DNA of 64,000 nt from Didymella arachidicola (Eukaryota > Ascomycota > Dothideomycetes > Pleosporales > Didymellaceae): positions 1,984,001 through 2,048,000 of the forward strand of contig CM049988.1 in the NCBI GenBank assembly GCA_016630955.3, read 5' to 3'. The stretch's first letter is position 1; each line of letters starts with the position of its first letter. Below are positions 9,786-21,412 of the stretch, piece after piece. The position numbers and the translations under genes were made by a program. The notes beneath the pieces are model-generated. The model was not told the origin of the DNA, ran no database searches, and saw only the letters and a list, made by a program, of their open reading frames with translations.

Positions 9786-9986
9786 TTAAACGGTCCGTGA
9801 CGCCTTTAGCCAAGCGCGATGCACTCGTGGGGGTAAATCGTAGTCCTTCCTCCTTGGCGTGTAACAGTGGAAGCGTACCTGTGGACGTGCGGGCAGATTA
9901 TTGTTCAAGGGGCACGAGGAAGATGGTAAGCATGCGACTGCAGTGATGGGAAACAGTGCGAGTATAGTCAGATATACACCATGCAA
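9786..9986 (-). CDS. Possible small secreted Cys-containing protein (66 aa)
   Basis: A short ATG-initiated frame in the gap between two convincing genes. It starts with a plausible signal peptide (MHGVYLTILALFPITAVAC) followed by a short basic tail with two further Cys. Nothing recognisable follows, and the length is within what chance can produce, so this is only a candidate. Alternatively this is 5' leader of the GH94 gene. Confidence 0.25.
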   Translation of the reverse strand: MHGVYLTILALFPITAVACLPSSSCPLNNNLPARPQVRFHCYTPRRKDYDLPPRVHRAWLKASRTV

Positions 9987-10009
9987 ATGCCCATATATGC
10001 GAGGTGTAA

Positions 10010-11722
10010 TTAGTCTGTGCTCAGATCGGCACCTTCTTTGGCTGTAGAAGCGCCCACGATCCTATCCTGCTGCTCAACTTCACCTTTCTCTGGCCTTTTG
10101 CTAATCATGACATACTTCCCTGTCTCTGGAAATAATGTCTTCTTGGTCTTCTGAGCTGGTGCGGTGTCCCACCAAGATGTTGGAGTCGGCACACCTAACG
10201 ACCAGTATCTCACTTTAGCGTCGCCATCAACACTGATATAGCTATCACCGATACCAGTGAGTTCGATATCTCCATGGAAGCCGTTGTCTGTCCATGCATT
10301 TTTAATACCTCTTGGGTGCATAAACTGTTCTTTGGTGTTACTTTGGGTGTGGTAGACCAGATTTGTACCGTCGGAGAAGTACAAGTGTAGAAGGCGGCCA
10401 TTATCCAGCCACTCAATGTCCTTGACGCTGGCCATCGATCGCCAAACTTTGTCGTCCTCCATCTGATAGTGCTGCGTAATCTTGCCTTGATCACCGTCAA
10501 ATGGACGCCAAACGTAAGCATACTTCCCAGCACACAGTGCAATCTGATCTCCGTCTGGGTGCCAAGCGACGTTCCGGCACCAGTCACGAAACTTCTCCGG
10601 GAAGGTGGACCTAGTGCGACCGTCCTTAATATCGTGGACGACGATAGCTTGCCCGTTCGCTGTGCTCCAGACTATGTGCTTCGAATCGGCGGAGAAGGCA
10701 CCGGTCCAGGCCTGTCCGCTACCGGAGGTAGTCCATTCCAGCTTGCCTGTCTTTACGGAGTACATTCGCATGGTTCCATCCCAAGCTATTGAAGCTATGT
10801 GCTCGTTGTTGGGACTGATGGCAGACCACATAATGGTATCAGTATGACCGCAAAGACGATGCAGCTCTGTTCCACTGCAATAATCCATTACGACAACTTG
10901 TGGCAGTTCTTCGGGAGGTCGCATACCGGATTGTGTCGATTTGTTTTTGGTGTGATAGAGGAAGATCCTGCCGTTGCTACTGAATGAGGTCGAGCCGAAA
11001 CCTCCAAATCCTGCATCATCGAAGCTGACATTGTGTCGACGACGGTGGGTTGTAGCCACAACAGACAACGCTTTCGTGAAGTCTGCATGTAACGATGATG
11101 CCGCGACAAAGTCCTTTGACCACTCATGCTTCTTTGTAAGTTCAGGAAGAATCGCATCTATCGCTTGCGTTGCAAACGCAGCCGCGACAATGGGTTCTTC
11201 TTGATCCAGCAGGCGACCTTGTATATCGAGGTCCCAGAAGACAATCTGGTTGTTGATTCCGCTTCGATTGCCTTCATCAGTGGCATTGCAGCCAAGAGCG
11301 TATGCTGGCATCGGCCCTTCATAACCCGCTTTGTCAACCGGTACAGACACAGGAGCAAAGACTAAGTGACCAGCACCATCGAGTACCTGACGGAGCTCCT
11401 GTGACTCGATATGATAGATAATAATGCGCTCGTGGCTGGACGTGATGGCGAGTAGCTTACGGTCGTGGCTGATGGCAGCATGGAAGCTCTCATAAGTCTT
11501 CTCTGGCTGCCCGTCTCTGATCGCTTTGCTGAAGTCGAGCCAATGCGTCTCATCTCCCCACTGCCTTGGATGCCCCGGTGCATACTTTGCAATTTCGCCA
11601 TCGAGCTCGAAGTCGTGCACTGGCCTTAAAGGAAAGTCCCATTCTTTAGCGAAATCTTTGCGTGAGACGTACCTCGTCTTAGACTTCTCAGTCTTTTGGG
11701 GCGTGGCTTCAATCGTAGCCAT
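10010..11722 (-). CDS. WD40-repeat protein
   Basis: A 570-residue beta-propeller protein without introns. The clearest repeats are GHTDTIMWSAISPNNEHIAS...WDGTMRMYSV, GQAWTGAFSADSKHIVWSTANGQ and CRNVAWHPDGDQIALCAGKYAYVW, with weaker blades before and after. A basic, charged N-terminus and a charged C-terminal tail (RPEKGEVEQQDR) flank the propeller. WD40 proteins act as interaction platforms; there is no second domain, so the role is unknown. The start chosen has a strong context (CCAACATGG). An upstream ATG at 11746 would add eight residues. It is divergent from nothing nearby: the next 3 kb upstream are gene-poor. Confidence 0.8.
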   Translation of the reverse strand: MATIEATPQKTEKSKTRYVSRKDFAKEWDFPLRPVHDFELDGEIAKYAPGHPRQWGDETHWLDFSKAIRDGQPEKTYESFHAAISHDRKLLAITSSHERIIIYHIESQELRQVLDGAGHLVFAPVSVPVDKAGYEGPMPAYALGCNATDEGNRSGINNQIVFWDLDIQGRLLDQEEPIVAAAFATQAIDAILPELTKKHEWSKDFVAASSLHADFTKALSVVATTHRRRHNVSFDDAGFGGFGSTSFSSNGRIFLYHTKNKSTQSGMRPPEELPQVVVMDYCSGTELHRLCGHTDTIMWSAISPNNEHIASIAWDGTMRMYSVKTGKLEWTTSGSGQAWTGAFSADSKHIVWSTANGQAIVVHDIKDGRTRSTFPEKFRDWCRNVAWHPDGDQIALCAGKYAYVWRPFDGDQGKITQHYQMEDDKVWRSMASVKDIEWLDNGRLLHLYFSDGTNLVYHTQSNTKEQFMHPRGIKNAWTDNGFHGDIELTGIGDSYISVDGDAKVRYWSLGVPTPTSWWDTAPAQKTKKTLFPETGKYVMISKRPEKGEVEQQDRIVGASTAKEGADLSTD

Positions 11723-11746
11723 GTTGGTATTGCTGCCTGGATTCAT

Positions 11747-12997
11747 GCATGTCAATAGCGTTTTATGGTGTTCTCACGACGGCTGCCTGAAACTTGGCAG
11801 CCACTGCTGTGACCTGGACTCCGCACTAGATGCAGGTTGGACATGCAGAGTTGCAACGAATGAGGACACAAATAAGGCCCAAAAAAAGAAATGATCGGAT
11901 GTGTTTGATAACAGGCAGCAGCCATGGGTAGGCTCTATTTGCGATATGTGTGAGCTGAAACGAAACACCAATCACATAGGCTACCGACTACCCATCGAAG
12001 CTCGACCGCTCCGAGGAACAGGAACCAAGAGGTTAATACAGCAGAGAGAGGTGCCAGATTGACTCGCTAATCCGAGGTCGTTGACAGTAGGCTCGCTACA
12101 AAAGCAGCGCGCTGTCGTGTGTGCCTCGAATCCATTTATCTAGGGCGGTGCCTTTGTTCAACAGTCGTGCATCAACAGATGCTGGGACAAACCCAACTGC
12201 TGAACCCACACTAGGGTCTAGAGACCTCAAGCGTGTTACGCCCATACATTTGGTGATCGGTGAGGGCCAGGTTGAGGACATGCAGATCCATTACAATGGC
12301 CAGGCAACCGCATTACAAATAACCCAGAAACACGAGCCTGTATCGAGGATGCAGACATGACGGGGATTGACCTCTGTCTGCGAGTTGTCGCGCGCGGACT
12401 GAAGTATGGAGGTGTTGGATGTTCGGAGAGCTGGGATAGAGCCGAAAGAATAGGCTAGAGGAACTCACCTCGGATTTTAGCGTGTTTTTCTTAGCGTGGC
12501 ATGTTCGCGTCATCGCCCAGTGTCTATTATTTCTTCATCCAGATTCAACTTCGACTCGCACTCCAACTGAAGACAAGTATTCCCGACAATGCGAAGTCTC
12601 GCAACTGTTCCGACTCGTAGCTTGTTCAATTCCTCAAGGTGGTACGTCCGCGATCTATCATCCACACTTAACGATCCCAAGGGTACACCGTACAACTGCA
12701 TGATCATCTTTCAAGCCTCGGGACTCAGCATAAATTTATAAAACTCACTTGCACTTTTTCAGGCATAACTTGGTCTAGCAGGTCCCCCGTATATGCGTTT
12801 CAGGCAACACTTTGCCTGTTCTTCACTGCGGTCTGTCCCCGCCCTATCGTAATGTTGATGTTGCTCGAATAGTGCATAGCTGAGGTCGGCATGATCGAGG
12901 CCGAATCATACATGGCACCGGGAGTCGCCATGTAGCAGCGGTCTGCGCTGCAAGGGTGTAATCGGCCATACTACTCTTCGATTGAGTTTTCGTCTGT
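11747..12997. other. Intergenic stretch
   Basis: Contains the presumed promoter of the WD40 gene. Only short unrelated frames are present on both strands, and I see no RNA gene, no repeat and no coding tract that continues across plausible introns. Confidence 0.35.
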
Positions 12998-13570
12998 CTA
13001 GAAGCCAATCACCCTCAGCATTCGCAGTCGAGAGATAAGGCGGATGGACAGGTCTTCGGTTGTCAAGTCCGCGTAAACGCGGAGGCTTCCAGGGCTCAGG
13101 ATAGCCGGGTCCTTGCGCTCGAAGTGGACGTCAAAGTCGCCTGCTTGATGGTGAGTGTAGGATCATGGATTTTCATAACAGCAACTTGCGGTCAGCGCGC
13201 CGACGCTCATGTACAAGACTAAAAACACGGCCGATCTCTTGAGCAGCAAGCCACTTCAGCATTCCCGGCACGTAATTCGGGTTTCAAATGAATCGAAGCT
13301 GGTGACGGTCTAGACGGTCTTCATACTGTGCGGGAAATTCGCCGACTGCTTCGAAGCCTCCGAGCTTCATAGATAATTTCATCAAAAGGAAAAGACCACC
13401 GCTGGGGATGCTGGAATTCCCTTTCGTCATCAGTATCAAGTCCATAATGTTAAAGTAGTCTCCATGACTTACAGCGCTTCATTCCTCCGCAAAGCCAGCA
13501 CTTCGCCGTGTCGCCACCGTGCTTGTTGTCAGGGAACCCGCAATGACGATGGCCGTTTTCAGGGCCGTGT
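12998..13570 (-). pseudogene. Decayed or unresolved protein gene (coding-like tracts in changing frames)
   Basis: Three protein-like tracts follow one another on the minus strand. The first (about 13566-13480) reads HGPENGHRHCGFPDNK and CWLCGGMKRC, ending at a GTAAGT donor. The second (13445-13284) reads through GGFEAVGEFPAQYEDRLD to a TGA, after which the same frame goes on as NPNYVPGMLKWLAAQEIGRV to 13176 with another stop. The third (13147-12998) reads GDFDVHFERKDPAILSPGSL and ends VIGF-stop. The internal TGA and the frame change before the third tract suggest a gene broken by mutation, though unrecognised introns are possible. I do not recognise the family. Confidence 0.4.
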
Positions 13571-14863
13571 CAGTCAAGCCATCTGATCTTGAGACTATAC
13601 TGAGACTCACTGCTGCCGGTGCCATGCTGTTCAAATGAGGCAAAGTATCAGATTCTTGATGTCGAGCTCTGTGTAATAATCGGCGGAAACGATTGGCAAA
13701 TTTGCGTTAAGTGCGTTGCAAAACGACTTCGAGCTCGAGTTGGCGCATCTGGTGCCCCAGTGAGTGTGGCCTAATTCACTGAGTAGCCATGACTACTATA
13801 TGTGCGTCTCACTTAGCAACCGTAAGTCGTGGCTAAGTCAGTTGCGCACAGAACTACACTGTGCATTAATGTAGTTCACCTGAATCTGCCCCGGCAGTAC
13901 GGTCAGCCCCGTACTGTGGCAGTTCACCACACCTCCACCCTGTGCAGTGCTGGCAACAAGCTTTGCGTGAAACACGCAGCATGCTCCATCAAAATCTCGT
14001 ACTCAATCAGTCAGGCTAGCAGCATTAGCATAAGTGTAATTCCTCCTCTTATTGTGGGCATGTTGATACTCAGTCATTAACAGATTGATTCGGTGGGGTA
14101 GTGACATACCCCAGCAGTCCGAATCCGTGTTGACTTCCTTCAATGTACAAGCAATCAGCCTCGCGTTTCAGGTGACGTGCGCCTACACTCGGCAAATACA
14201 TGGCGAATGGACCCGAGGGCGAGGAATGTGTTTGCGGTCGGTCGCGGTACCAGAGAGAGGTCGGTGTGTACCCCTTACCAGCCCAGTGATAGTCCGTGTG
14301 TGCCGATAAAGTCGATTATGACCACCCAGTCTACCGGGTAGGAGATTTTGGTAGGATTCTGGCTATCGGGAAGCTAGTTTAGTATTGAATCGAGTTTCTG
14401 ACTCGAAAATCGCACTGCCGAACGCAGTACATGGAGCGCCGGTGTGGGTACCAGATTCCGGATACGAAGATGTTATTCATGAGACTGGCAAGCCGAATAC
14501 CACTGCAGGTAATGAATTCTATCTGCACTACTCCTTAGTTTACATCTAGTTTCTAGTTCGTATCTCTACCCCTTTCCGGAAAATGCTTGTAAACATCATA
14601 GCATTCGTCGACCAGCGGAGAACAGTGATCATGTACCAGACAAGAGGTTAGACATTAGGGGTTCAGTAAGTTGATGCCCGTGACTCTACCCGAGGCGCGT
14701 TGCTGAAGTGGTAAGTAGGAAATATGCCGTCATCGTTTTGGCACTCGTGCCGCAAAGAAGTCCAGGGACAAGTTTGGAATACTGAAAGATCAGTGCCGGT
14801 CTGCGGATTCCTATCCAGTGCCTTCGTATCTGATGACACCAACGTGCCATGTGTTGTGGCCAG
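13571..14863. other. Intergenic stretch
   Basis: About 1.3 kb with only short frames and no family that I recognise. No terminal repeats or RNA genes were seen. Confidence 0.3.
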
Positions 14864-16108
14864 CTAATCCCGCGATACAGGAGTCTCGGCGTAGAACCCT
14901 GCATCGTCGTAGATGTATTTTGTCGTGTTGAAACCGAAGTCGAAGCCGAGGTCAAAGTCGCTGACAGACTCGGATAGAATTGGATCCTCCCACGTTGTGG
15001 TCGTGAAACGATCCCATAATGTTTGGTTATACGTTATTGGTGGAAGAGTATCGTATTGACGGTTGATGGCGTCTTTCTGCGGTGCCGGGGGCGGCTGCAC
15101 AGGAAACGCAATTTTCGAGAAGGCTAGTTGTGCGAGCGCAGCGGCATCATCGCCAGATACGAAGTACTCAAGAAGATCTTGTAGGTTAGGGGTCTGTCTA
15201 TTATCAGGATACCCTTCGACACGTCCCGTACTAGTTCGGTCCCACCCAAAGTCGTGCCTGAGTTGTGGCTGCGATTGCAAAATATTGACCCATTCTGCTT
15301 TGATATCTGGACGTTGGAGAAGAGAGAAGATGACATTGGTTTGGTGCCAATTTTCCATCGTCTTGCCGTCTTTCTCAAAATGATATGCAACATGGTTACA
15401 CCGATCTCGCCAGCTGTTGCTGAAATGAGTGCAAAAGCCGCATCCCCATCCGGTGCGTATTTTTCTTTCGTGCTTTGCTGCTTCTAGATGTCTGTCTTGA
15501 TAGCATGTTTCACAGTGATGTCGAGTTTCATGATGGTAGAGAAAATCCTTCTCGAGAAAGTAGATGGCTCTGCAAAGCCCACATCTGAGAGCAACGCGGC
15601 GTTCCTGGTAAGTTTCCTCATGTCGCTTCCAATCGTATTTCTCGATGAAAGGTTCCTCGCAAGATGTGCACCAGTACCGTGGCGCTCTTTGAGATCGTCG
15701 ACTCCGTCGTGTCCGTGAGACGCATGTCGCGAAGGTGTTCTTGTCTGAGGAGACCCGACGCTTTCTTGGCATCCGCTTCGACTTGGGCGACAAAGGCGAA
15801 TCAGTGTCTCCAGCGGGACTCGCAGTGTACGATGATGGCAATGGAGATTCTTCACTTATCGAAGAACGGACACTGACAAGACTGGGTCTGCGCTGGTTGT
15901 ACGCCTGCTCAGACATGTTGGACATTGATGAGTTCGTTGAAGCCATTGAAGACCGGTGCAAGAACGGGTACTCACTAGAGGTCGACAACCTCAGATCTGA
16001 GAAGGAAGACGACCGTGTAGAGACTGAGAGGCGTGACTGCTGAAAGAGTGGCTGAGAAGCTGGTTGTAGAGATAGTTGTAAAAGTTGCTGCGAAGGTTGT
16101 TGAGGCAC
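14864..16108 (-). CDS. C2H2 zinc-finger protein (putative regulator)
   Basis: Ser/Gln-rich disordered N-terminal region, a basic patch (SPKSKRMPRKRRVS) that could be a nuclear signal, then three atypical C2H2 fingers: YWCTSCEEPFIEKYDWKRH, LRCGLCRAIYFLEKDFLYHH and WGCGFCTHFSNSWRDRCNH. The C-terminal part (to DDAGFYAETPVS) is acidic and could be an activation region. Such proteins are common putative transcription factors in filamentous ascomycetes, but no target is known. The frame begins without an ATG at 16108: the first in-frame ATG is at 15946 (MASTNSSMSN), giving 360 residues. The Gln/Ser-rich stretch upstream also reads as coding, so a short 5' exon is likely but was not resolved. Confidence 0.7.
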   Translation of the reverse strand: MPQQPSQQLLQLSLQPASQPLFQQSRLSVSTRSSSFSDLRLSTSSEYPFLHRSSMASTNSSMSNMSEQAYNQRRPSLVSVRSSISEESPLPSSYTASPAGDTDSPLSPKSKRMPRKRRVSSDKNTFATCVSRTRRSRRSQRAPRYWCTSCEEPFIEKYDWKRHEETYQERRVALRCGLCRAIYFLEKDFLYHHETRHHCETCYQDRHLEAAKHERKIRTGWGCGFCTHFSNSWRDRCNHVAYHFEKDGKTMENWHQTNVIFSLLQRPDIKAEWVNILQSQPQLRHDFGWDRTSTGRVEGYPDNRQTPNLQDLLEYFVSGDDAAALAQLAFSKIAFPVQPPPAPQKDAINRQYDTLPPITYNQTLWDRFTTTTWEDPILSESVSDFDLGFDFGFNTTKYIYDDAGFYAETPVSRD

Positions 16109-17459
16109 CGGAGCTCGTTTCCATGAATATAGGCTCTTGCTGGGGGAGACTTTATTCGCTATCAGCTATCTCAGCATGGAGTTCTCCATGGGATGAGAAG
16201 TACCTGAAACGAGACGGTCACACATCCATGCCTCATCCTGCTGTGTCATAACCTGATGCTGGTCTTCGCTTGACTCCGAAATGGGGTACATGTTGTCTTT
16301 CATGTTCATGTACGTATTCGTATACATGTTCTGCGTGGTGTCTGTTTCGTGATGTCTATATTGTGTGCGAACCTGCGCTGATGTCTTAGAGGGGTATAAA
16401 TACTTGAAGTATTAGTTCATCGAAGGAGCCAGTGAGGGCAGGAAATAGAAATGTCGATCCAATGGAGAAGATACGCGAGTATCGCAGGAAAATTAGACGA
16501 CCTGTTCGTTCCTTGCCTTATGCCGACCGATCTTATTAGTATCGTGCCCGAGCTCCTGAGGCTACAAGATGCTTCCTGAAGCGGTTACGGCGCTTCAGTC
16601 GACAGTTGGTGGCAGGTGCTCACCTGAAACGCGCCCACTGTCAGCGCGCTCAGCGACCACGTTTCACTGTTTCGTCAAAACATCAGAACAGAGCCTCCAG
16701 AGCGACCCTGGTTGGCTGACGTCGACTACACAGACGCGCATCGCGTTTTGTCTGGCTCCAAACATTGTGCACGCGTTCATTTGTCTGTTGGGGCGAGCAA
16801 AAGGTGAGAATAGATCAAGGCATGGGGAGGCTGAAACGCAAGGCAACCGCGTCGTCTGCCAAGCGAGCCGTCGTCATCATCCGACCTTGACCATCTCGAG
16901 GAATGCACGACCAATTGCATCACCATTGATGGTTGTAGCAGGAAGGGGACACAAGACTATCGATAGACCCTTCGTCTGGAGCTCTGTTCTTGGTCTTCGA
17001 TTTGATCAACGCACGCTGTTCACCAGAGCCTCGAAGTCCTGAGCACCCCAAGCTGTGTTTTTTGGATTCCTGGGTGCCAAAGCGAGCGTCCGGCCATTAC
17101 ATTGATTCCCTTTTATCGAGTGTAGAGGTTATTGAACTTCAAAGATACAGACCATGCGGTCCGGAGTCTAAACACACGTAGAAGCTCGATTGTATTGTCT
17201 TTATCCAAGGGACTCGGGAGGCTACAAGGTGCTGATTGATTCTTTCTACATCAAAATCTAGCCTTGGACTAGCTACAGTGTCTTTGCTTCGTCATATGAA
17301 CAAAGCATCGATATAGCATGGTAGAGACATCATCACTGTGTAGACCTCAACATTGTTGCTTGTGCTTGCTTGTTGGCCACAGTGACTTCCGTAGCCGTTG
17401 CTGAAACTGCGCGGCTGCTTTCGCCGACTAAGCATGTTCTGTTGCACTTGCCACCATCT
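16109..17459. other. Intergenic stretch with a weak small-ORF candidate
   Basis: A TATAAA at 16395-16400 stands 51 bp upstream of a 42-codon frame (16451-16579, starting MSIQWRRYASIAGKLDD). This could be a small gene or a first exon, but no continuation was found. The remainder has only frames without recognisable features. Confidence 0.25.
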
Positions 17460-17975
17460 CTAACTGCTCTGGAGCTTCTGAAGCTCTACTTCGAAGTCTA
17501 TGTCGCCGTTCCACAAAGCCTCGTCGATACCAGGAGGGGCATGGATACCTTTCCTCCAATCAGCCATGCCGCCAGATACGTGGTGCTCTGCATCGGCTGT
17601 AGTCTCCCTGGCCGTCTCCTCGTGATTGTCGGCTTCCCGAAGCGCTTTCTTAGACTGGTAACGCCTCAGCTTCGAGAACTTTCGCCAAAACCAGAAGTCT
17701 TTTCTGAAGCCCATCTCGCTGACACCGCACACTGTGAAGAGTTGGGGCACGTTGCGGATGGTTTTCGCTGCGAGAGCAGGAGCGGCCACGACGAAGGCAG
17801 TGACTGCAGGTAGCCCCCCATCCGCCATGAGGTTGTCGAGGAGGATGCGCTCGAGGAGGCAGACTGGAAGGTCGCCAATGTGACGGGGGCGTTGTTCAGG
17901 AGTGAGCGCGGACTGGAGAGGGCCGCGAGAGGATGTGAGGGAGGGCACCATAGCGGCGCCGGGAGTCGATGACAT
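17460..17975 (-). CDS. Hypothetical protein (171 aa)
   Basis: The open frame extends upstream to 18236, but the first good ATG is at 17975-17973 (MSSTPGAAMVPS). The part from DLPVCLLERILLDNL through AAPALAAKTIRNVPQ is hydrophobic and helix-like, followed by a basic FWFWRKFSKLRRYQSKK and an acidic C-terminus (DEALWNGDIDFEVELQ). It recalls a degenerate F-box-like leucine-rich stretch, but I would not assign it. No family is recognised. It may have an upstream exon. Confidence 0.45.
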   Translation of the reverse strand: MSSTPGAAMVPSLTSSRGPLQSALTPEQRPRHIGDLPVCLLERILLDNLMADGGLPAVTAFVVAAPALAAKTIRNVPQLFTVCGVSEMGFRKDFWFWRKFSKLRRYQSKKALREADNHEETARETTADAEHHVSGGMADWRKGIHAPPGIDEALWNGDIDFEVELQKLQSS

Positions 17976-20074
17976 GGCGAGGGTGCTTCGTAGACACCAC
18001 CGTGACGCGGAGAGGATCAAACCAGAGGGTAGAAGCAAGTTTGGAATTCTTCGAGTCTTTGGGGATGGTGGATGGCGACGTGTACAGGCGATGATTGCGT
18101 TACAAGTTGACTGTGCGAGGGTGATCGAGGTCAAGATGCTGCCGATGGAGCTAATTTGACTTGCTGGGGAGAATTTGGAGCTCCAAGTGCGGGTCCATGC
18201 GCCTGTGAAGTGCTTCAAGTGACCTCTTCGCGTCACAACTTATCTGCCTGCTCTCATGGAACGGCTTCCGAACGCTCGTTCTGACTTCTGGCCTGTACTC
18301 TCAGGTTCTCTGGAAGCTTACGGGCGACCGATTTGGCCGCAGGTTCCTTCTGGGTGGTGTTCTCTTCGCAAGTGCATAGCTTCTTCTCCGTCCTCGCCGC
18401 TCCCCAAACACTCACCACCCCACCACAATAGATAACCACCACCTCACACTGCAGAGCTTGCAATGCATGCACTAGGCTAGAAGAGAAGCAGGATATCGCT
18501 GTCATCCATCTCCTTCTACTCTGTGCTCGATCTCACCTCAGACCATCTCCGACCCCTCAGCGACACCTGCCTCGAGTGCAATTGTTCCTGCTGCGAGTAC
18601 GCGTACAGACTGCGCAACTTGCCGATGAGAAACAGTAAGACGTGCTCAGACTGTAATGCAGAGAGCAGCTCATGAGTACACGAGCAGAACAAAACAAATT
18701 CGAGGATGCAGCGCCACCGCCTGCCCTGCAGTTCCAGAGACAACAGAGCGTACGAGCAAGATCAGAACCTTTGACTTACACGCTCACATTCCAGAGCTCA
18801 GAATGGTCGATGACATGAAGGCAGCGACGTGGAAGAGCAATCCCCATTAGCTTCACGCCTTCTCTACCGTCCCTCGCCATGTCCACGATCCACCAATACT
18901 AGCGAGACCCACTCGCATGGCCTTCGACGTCGACCGCCTCGAAAGCAAGCTCAAAGCGAATATCACCGCCGTACACGCCCCAAGTGTCAAAGAAGTCATA
19001 CTGCAGCGCGCAGGAGGCAGCTTCTGCCAGTAAGCTGCTGAGCCTTCAAACGAAACACATGCTTGCCTCTATACATCCGCCGGTGTCGTCGTAAGAGCGC
19101 GGCCGCGAAATCTTCAAGCTCTAGGGTTGGAGGTTACACCTTGCAATCAAGGCTCGATACGTCCCTGAGCTCTCGGATGATGTTGCACTTCCGCAAGACA
19201 AAACAGCGCCATGACGAAGCCAAGCCCGGAGAGTCTTACTCAACGGTGGTACTGAGATCACCTCTGTAACGAGTATGTGCGATGGCCTCGAGCATAGCAA
19301 TTTGGTCGGGCGTCGACTGTGAGCATAGCAGTCTGCGTATTGGCGAGCAGCTTGTAGCCTATAGCCTGAGAGCCTGCACACCGTTGCGGGGACGTTACAA
19401 GTGGCTTCATACCGGTATGGTAACCAAGTAGGACCCGAAAGACACAAGGAAAGATAGCAGGCACCTTTCGGCGACTCCATGAAATCTCGCCAAAGGGTCG
19501 GACACCGCTATGCAGACCACATGAAGTAAGCAGACGGAAGGCAGGACTTGACAACCGCGAGCCAGGGGCAACAAATAACCGAGGAAGAATACACAGCGGA
19601 AGAGCCTGAACAAAGAGAACCTCGGAATTTGAGATCGAGACAAAGAAGATAAGGCCTCGAGAAACAAAGTGATTCGCCCCCCCGGATCATTGCGCAACGG
19701 CTGAGACATCGTTGGTCGTCTGAGCCAAAGGACCATGAGAGACTGGCAGCAACAGACGTAGCGGGTCAAGGACGGACGGTTTCTTTCGACAACTCCGATC
19801 GAGTCGCTGGGAAGCCACGATTGTTGATCGACCTGCTCGGTAATGAGCAGTAGTACCGAAACCAGAACTATGCCCCCGGATAGCGAATCTCTCGAACCCC
19901 GACGAGAAGTAGCCGAACGTCTCTCGTGAGATCAACCCAGCTTACCGTCGTCCTGGTATTGCAGACAGGCCGTCTTGTCGAAGATGTAATGGAAGACGCT
20001 CTGAGGACACATCCCCAAGGGAAGGCATCTTGTCTAGACGCTCAGAACACCAGACATGATCGTCTGGATGATTA
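17976..20074. other. Gene-poor stretch with one possible first exon
   Basis: At 18917-19029 a plus-strand tract reads MAFDVDRLESKLKANITAVH and ends at a GTAAGC donor. Joining it to an acceptor at 19124 would continue as VGGYTLQSRLDTSLSS and stop at 19269, for about 85 residues. The joined product matches nothing I know, so it is only noted. The rest has only overlapping frames that do not look coding. Confidence 0.25.
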
Positions 20075-21412
20075 TCATCGTCTCGGAAACTCCGGCACGG
20101 GTAAGAGCTCTTCCAGGCGCTGTGCAACAGCAGCACATCGATCGTCGAAAGGCTCTACATTGGCTTGCAGGAACATCATCCAATCGTTCACATCTTGCAA
20201 CTTCGTACCGACAAGTGCCAGTCGAAGGTCTTCGTGGATATCGTCAACGACGTCACTCCCGGCATTGAAGCTTTTGATGACTCCATGATGGACGTTCACG
20301 GTGATTTCAGGACCACCAATGTGATCCAATTTAAGGTCAAACTGTGGTGTTTGAGCCCACATCCATTCGAGCGTCTGCGAATGTCAGCCTGGCATCGCAC
20401 GGAGCACTTGGAAACCACGTACACGAAGCTCATCATAGCCCTTCTTGATATCAGGGATATTGAGATACTCGTCGCCGACTGTTTCGTTGACGTTCACTTT
20501 GCCCACGCTGGCATACATGTTGGAAAAGACTTCTTGTAGGCGCGTTTTGTAAGCATTCAGATCAAGGCCAATATTTGAGACTGGCGAACTGACGCTCTCA
20601 ACGCCTTTTGCCTCGATGTTGTGCTTCGCAGGAGACCGGAGATATTGCGAGATGACGTGGAGATTTGGCGACTCCAGGAGGGTCGTTGCATGATGCAGAG
20701 CCCTCTGTCGAGTGAGCTTGTACGCGGAGCCAGACACCTTGAGTGGCTTCGGTATGCCCCCATCGACTGTATACGGGGTGCGGTGTGTATCTTCTGGGTC
20801 AGACGGACGCTTCTCGCGGCCTTGGTCGAGCACAATGTCGTGCCTTTCGTTGACCCTCGCTCGTTCGATTCCCTGCTTTCGCAGCGCGCGAACAACCATC
20901 TCAGCATGCTTGTCTCTTGTAAAGTCTGTACGAGGGCAAGTAATACTCCAATTGAGGTTGCCCTCGTCGTGGAAGACAGTACCACCTCCGGATCGTCGCC
21001 GCACTATGTCCACTGTGCCTAGCCCTGGAGGCTCTGTTTCCTTCAGCTCCTTTGAGCTGGTCGCGACGTTGAGAATTCCCAGATTGACCTCACTCCAAGG
21101 GTTCTGGTTGCGTCCTATGACCACACATGGCCGGTTTACGTAGAGAAAAAGGACAGTACTGTCAGGCGCTGACTTGCGCAGTATGTGATCTTCGATGCTA
21201 AGATTCAGGTACGGATCGCTACTGCGAGACACGTAGCTCTGCAGCTTATGCGCCGGGTTCGAGAGATTTTCGGTAAACGTCGAATACGGTTGGCACGCAT
21301 GTGTGAGCCATGTAAGCCTTGTGGCAGTCTGTGTCGGGCGATATGAGGTACTTCGACACAGTGGGGAGCTCCGAAAGGCACAAGACAGCTGCAAACCTCT
21401 TGAAGGTGCCAT
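20075..21412 (-). CDS. Lipoate-protein ligase / lipoyltransferase, mitochondrial (Aim22/LplA-like)
   Basis: Attaches lipoate to the E2 and H proteins of mitochondrial complexes such as pyruvate dehydrogenase and the glycine cleavage system. Exons are 21412-20423 and 20374-20075; the 48-bp intron (20375-20422, GTACGT to GCAG) repairs an apparent stop and joins GYDELR to TLEWMWAQTPQF, giving 429 residues. Hallmarks are SSDPYLNLSIEDHIL, NRPCVVIGRNQNPWSEVN, RRRSGGGTVFHDEGNLNWS (about residues 138-156) and KVSGSAYKLTRQRALHH, which contains the lysine that contacts lipoyl-AMP. The N-terminus is basic, Ser/Arg-rich and lacks acidic residues, as in mitochondrial presequences. The start at 21412 has a good context (ACAATGG); ATGs at 21502/21499 would lengthen the presequence. 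Whether it uses free lipoate or transfers it from another protein cannot be told. Confidence 0.88.

Noticed and set aside
20375..20422. Apparent premature stop in the lipoate ligase
   Set aside because: The stop lies in a 48-bp intron; after splicing the family's C-terminal domain continues.
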